Shown piece after piece: positions 60,873-64,000 of a DNA stretch of 64,000 nt (position 1 is the first letter of the stretch; every line of letters begins with the position of its first letter). The stretch lies in the NCBI GenBank assembly GCA_039654915.1, contig CM077597.1:55456001-55520000 (forward strand), read 5' to 3'. Source of the DNA: Aquilaria yunnanensis (lineage: Eukaryota; Streptophyta; Magnoliopsida; Malvales; Thymelaeaceae). Both the position numbers and the translations under genes were made by a program. The notes under the pieces were generated by a model. It had not been told where the DNA came from and did no database searches. It saw nothing but the letters and a program-made list of their open reading frames with translations.

Positions 60873-62523
60873 ATCGAGTATTGTGCTGGTAAAGGGAACG
60901 TGGTAGCAGATGCTTTGAGTCGGAAGTACACAGGAGTGATCTTGTCCAAGGATCAGGCTACAGATTTTTCAGAAGGAGCATTGAAGGATTGTTTCTTAGC
61001 TTTGCATGAATTATGGCAAAGTCGAGAAAAATCCTTAGTCTACGTTTTGGAGATTCAGACGGCTTGGTTAGCCAGAGTCAGAGAAGCTCAGTTGAAAGAT
61101 CCATTGTTGAAGAAGATTTCAGGTGAAGCTAAGACTGGTGCTTTGAAGAAAGAGTTCAAGTACAAAGATGGAATACTGCATTATGGTGATCGACTCTATG
61201 TGTCGAATGTTGAGGGACTTAGGCAGCAAGTCCTACAGGAGGCACATAGCAGCACATTGAGTATTCACCCTGGTGTTAGTAAGATGTATCAAGATCTGAA
61301 GACACATTTTTGGTGGCCAGGACTGAAGAGAGATGTACGAGGACATGTGGCAAAGTGTTTGACATGCCAGGTGGTGAAAGCTGAACACCAGAAACCAGCA
61401 GGCACACTTCAGAGTTTATCTCTACCAGTGAGGAAGTGGGGATCCGTTACTATGGATTTCCTAGTGGGGTTACCGACCACCCGGAGTCAGCATGATGCTA
61501 TTTGGGTAGTGGTTGACAGATTGACGAAGTCGGCACACTTTATACCGATCAGAGTCACCTACACATTGGAGAGGTTGGCTCAGTTATATCTAAGGGAGAT
61601 TGTGAGACTCCATGGGATACCGGATCAAATCATATCAGACAGAGATCCACGATTTACATCACAGTTTTGGAATGCTTTTCAGGAAGCATTGGGCAGCAAA
61701 GTTAGCCTCAGTACCGCTTTTCATCCACAGACTGACGGACAGTCAGAGAGGGTGATTCAGACTTTAGAGGACATGCTACGCATGTGTGTCATTGATTTCA
61801 GAGGTGATTGGGATCAGCACTTACCACTGATCGAGTTTGCCTATAATAACAGTCATCAATCTGTTATTGGAATGGCGCCCTATGAAGCTTTGTATGGGAG
61901 ACGGTGTATGACACCTCATTGTTGGGCAGATCCAACAGACAGAGTGGTTATTGGACCTGAGATCATAGCTGACACTACAGCTAAGATTAAGTTGATTCAG
62001 CAGAGAATCAAGACAGCTAATGACAGACAGACTAAGTATGCAAACAGAAGAAGAAGAGAATTGAGTTTTGAGGTTGGTGACAAAGTACTTCTGAAAGTGT
62101 CGCCCATGAGAGGAGTTAGTCGTTTTGGACAGAGGGGCAAGTTAGCTCCAAGGTTCATTGGACCTTATGAAGTGTTAGAGAAAGTTGGGAAAGTTGCTTA
62201 TCGGTTGGCTTTACCGCCTAACCTTTCTCAAGTGCATAATGTGTTTCACGTTAGTTTACTCAGGAAGTGCACAGTTGAGCCCGGACAGGTAGTAAATCCT
62301 TCAGTGATACCCATTCAGGAGGACTTGACTTATGAAGAGAAACCAGTTCAGATTTTGGATAGGCAAGTCAAGAAACTGCGGACTAAGTGGATTCCGATGG
62401 TTAAGATCCTTTGGTCTAACCATAGTGAGGAGGAAGCTACCTGGGAGACAGAGCAGGATATGCTGAAAAGATATCCTGGTGTTTTTCCAGAGTTGCAACG
62501 GAATTTGGGGGACCAAATTCCAT

Positions 62524-62536
62524 AAGGAGGGGAGAA
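62524..62536 (+). other. Polypurine tract
   Basis: AAGGAGGGGAGAA directly before the 3' LTR, overlapping the last two bases of the stop codon; primes plus-strand DNA synthesis. Confidence 0.92.
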
Positions 62537-64000
62537 TGTTACGGCCCTTCTAGAGGGAGGTAAGGACTTTAGAATTTAGTGTAGAAGTTTAATTTAAGTT
62601 TACCTAGCAAGAATTAAGAAGTTTGCCAAAGTTCACTAAGTTCCGACAAGAATAAAGCTCTGAACTAAGTTCAGGGGCAAAATGGTAATTTTGCACCCTG
62701 AGTGGCCGGGACGAGTCCCGAGTGTTTTAAAATGAATTTTTAGAACGTAACTTTTAACCTTAACTCAAACTCAACAAATAGACAAGAATTTAATCAAGAA
62801 CTGTTAAGTTACAAAGATGGGGGACCTAATTGCACAAAACTTGAAACCTTGGTGGTTTGAGGGGTTAAGTGGGGTTTAAGAAGAGGGAAGAAGGGTTTGG
62901 GCTGCCATAACCCGTTTTCCAGCTTCTCAACTCCATTTCTCTCTCAAATTAAGCTTGGAATCAAAAGCTTTTGGTGCCAAAAGGTGCAATTAAGGATGTT
63001 CAAGCTTGGAGAAGTGATTTTCAAGCTTGAATCCTTGTTTTTGAAGCTTGAAAGGGCGTTTTTCTCCATCCCCTGTTTTTGAACGAGGTATGATTTATGT
63101 TCTTGATTGAATTCGTGTTATTTGGTTGATTGGAAGCTTGGGTTTTGGTTGAAAGATGTATTTTTGATGTTTTAGAGCTTTGTTTTGGTATGGTTTTGTG
63201 TAGAACTTTGGAAGCTTGTTTGGAAGAGGAAGGGTTCGAATTCTGGCTTGTTCTTGGTGTTAAGGTAAGGGAGAAAGTGTTTTTAAGTTGTTGGATTGCT
63301 TTTGGATTGAAATGAATTGAGAAAGTTGAGTAATTTTTGGTTATGGTATGAAGAAACGTTTTGGGAATTATGATGGACTAGCTAAATTCGAAGGGTTGGT
63401 TTGATGCTTCTAATGCATCATAGTTTGGCTTTGATAGTTGGTTTTGTTCCTTGCAACATGTACTTCATGTGTATGAAATTTGGTAACTTTTGATGCATGT
63501 TTGCTATATGTATTTGGTTGCCAAAGTTCGTAGCAGCAAACGGCCAAATTCTGCATTTCTGCAGAATTGGCGACGCGGCGCCAATTGGCCCGAAAATTGG
63601 CGACGCGTCGCCAATTCATTTTTTTGGTCACAGAACGTTTGTTCGTTGGCGACGCGTCGCCAATTCCCTCTTGCCTTTGGCGACGCGGCGCCAACACAAG
63701 AAAATGGGGGGTTTGACTTTTTGCTGCGTTGACCCGACCGAGACTACGGAAGGTTCGGAACGTGCCTAAGGGTCCGAGGATCCCGATGGTACTCCGAGAC
63801 TTCCGAAAGTCCCACCGGAAGTATGAGTTTTCTTGAACTGTTTGAGGTAAGTAAGTTGCTTAGGCAACAAGTAAGGAAACAAATGTTGCAATTGAACTTA
63901 ATTAGCTATCAATAGCTCAGGTGAGAGGTTTAGAACCCTCGTCGGCCTAGCCGTGCCGGAGCCACGAGGCCACGAGGCGAAACCTTGTTCATCTAGTTTA
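62537..64000 (+). mobile_element. 3' LTR of the chromovirus, cut by window end
   Basis: First 1464 bp of an LTR matching 55199-56662. I see about six substitutions: at 55531, 55902, 55909, 56224, 56346 and 56616 (approximate 5' LTR positions). The palindrome cluster is present at 63565-63694. The remaining ~1050 bp are outside the window. Confidence 0.95.

Larger units (their letters stand above)
57855..62525 (+). pseudogene. Chromovirus gag-pol polyprotein with two amber stops
   Basis: One reading frame of 1556 codons from ATG 57855 (MVDTRSVTSRG) to TAA 62525, broken by TAG at 58050 and TAG at 60870. Domains in order: gag capsid (about 58242-58750; [40 protein letters not shown]); CCHC zinc knuckle at 58920-58961 ([14 protein letters not shown]); aspartic protease with DTGA at 59154; reverse transcriptase (about 59785-60300) with FIDD at 60147-60158; RNase H with TDAS (60594), E at 60705 and D at 60780; integrase with HHCC zinc region (61240-61370) and DD35E residues at 61455, 61638 and 61746; GPY motif at about 62160; C-terminal chromodomain at about 62320-62490 (ILDRQVKKLR, TWETEQDML). 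All catalytic residues are present. The product would form virus-like particles, copy the RNA and integrate it; the chromodomain is thought to steer integration to heterochromatin. Confidence 0.95.
55199..64000 (+). mobile_element. Ty3-gypsy chromovirus (Tekay/Del-like), nearly complete
   Basis: Order: 5' LTR, iMet primer site, gag-pol with C-terminal chromodomain, polypurine tract, 3' LTR cut by the window end. Reverse transcriptase, RNase H and integrase in that order place it in Ty3-gypsy; the chromodomain makes it a chromovirus. If the 3' LTR has full length the element is about 9.85 kb and ends near 65049. Two in-frame amber codons break its polyprotein, so it is probably non-autonomous despite its youth. 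Confidence 0.95.

Noticed and set aside
1..64000. tRNA genes, other rRNA genes or host protein genes
   Set aside because: None recognised on either strand; the only tRNA-like sequences are the two iMet primer binding sites.

Overview
The window is plant nuclear DNA. Its left two thirds (1-41990) is a tandem 5S ribosomal RNA gene array, transcribed from the minus strand. Read on that strand, every repeat holds a 120-nt 5S gene starting GGATGCGATC and ending near GTTGCATCCCC, with an intact-looking A-box, a TATA-like element about 28 bp upstream, C at -1 and oligo-T terminators. I count 142 complete genes. Units come in two lengths: short (258-259 bp, 139-bp spacer) and long (341 bp, with 82 extra spacer bases just downstream of the gene).

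The units are arranged in higher-order repeats (HORs). Positions 1 to ~26829 follow a 9-unit, 2656-bp HOR (pattern S S L S S L L S L), with unequal-exchange variants of 599, 1116, 1716 and 3772 bp. From ~26830 to 41898 the pattern is short-long dimers (~600 bp), 1199-bp tetramers, and finally two near-identical 13-unit HORs of 3939/3938 bp. All copies share six substitutions relative to the plant 5S consensus I know. These fall as three compensated base pairs in helix IV, within the internal C-box.

The homogeneous array stops at 41990, where retrotransposon pieces begin: a truncated minus-strand Ty3-gypsy element (decayed gag, tRNA-iMet primer site, 2.4-kb LTR) facing an inverted LTR of the same family (45624-46799). 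Beyond this lies the decayed array edge, 46800-54234: one partial and 14 degenerate 5S units, all of long type. It is interrupted by a 2100-bp solo LTR with perfect TATTT target-site duplications (46871-48970) and by a ~520-bp foreign coding-like fragment (51813-52330) that may be pararetroviral.

At 54235-55198 a third LTR of the first family is cut by a young chromovirus-type Ty3-gypsy element (Tekay/Del-like), which fills 55199-64000 and runs off the window. It has a 2513-bp 5' LTR, an iMet primer site, one gag-pol reading frame (gag, zinc knuckle, protease, reverse transcriptase, RNase H, integrase, chromodomain) broken by two amber codons, a polypurine tract and 1464 bp of the 3' LTR. The LTRs differ at about six positions in 1464 bp by my reading, so insertion was recent.

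Overall this is the edge of a 5S rDNA locus: a homogenised gene array, a transposon cluster, then decayed gene copies invaded by elements. No ordinary protein-coding host gene is visible. The species cannot be named from sequence alone.
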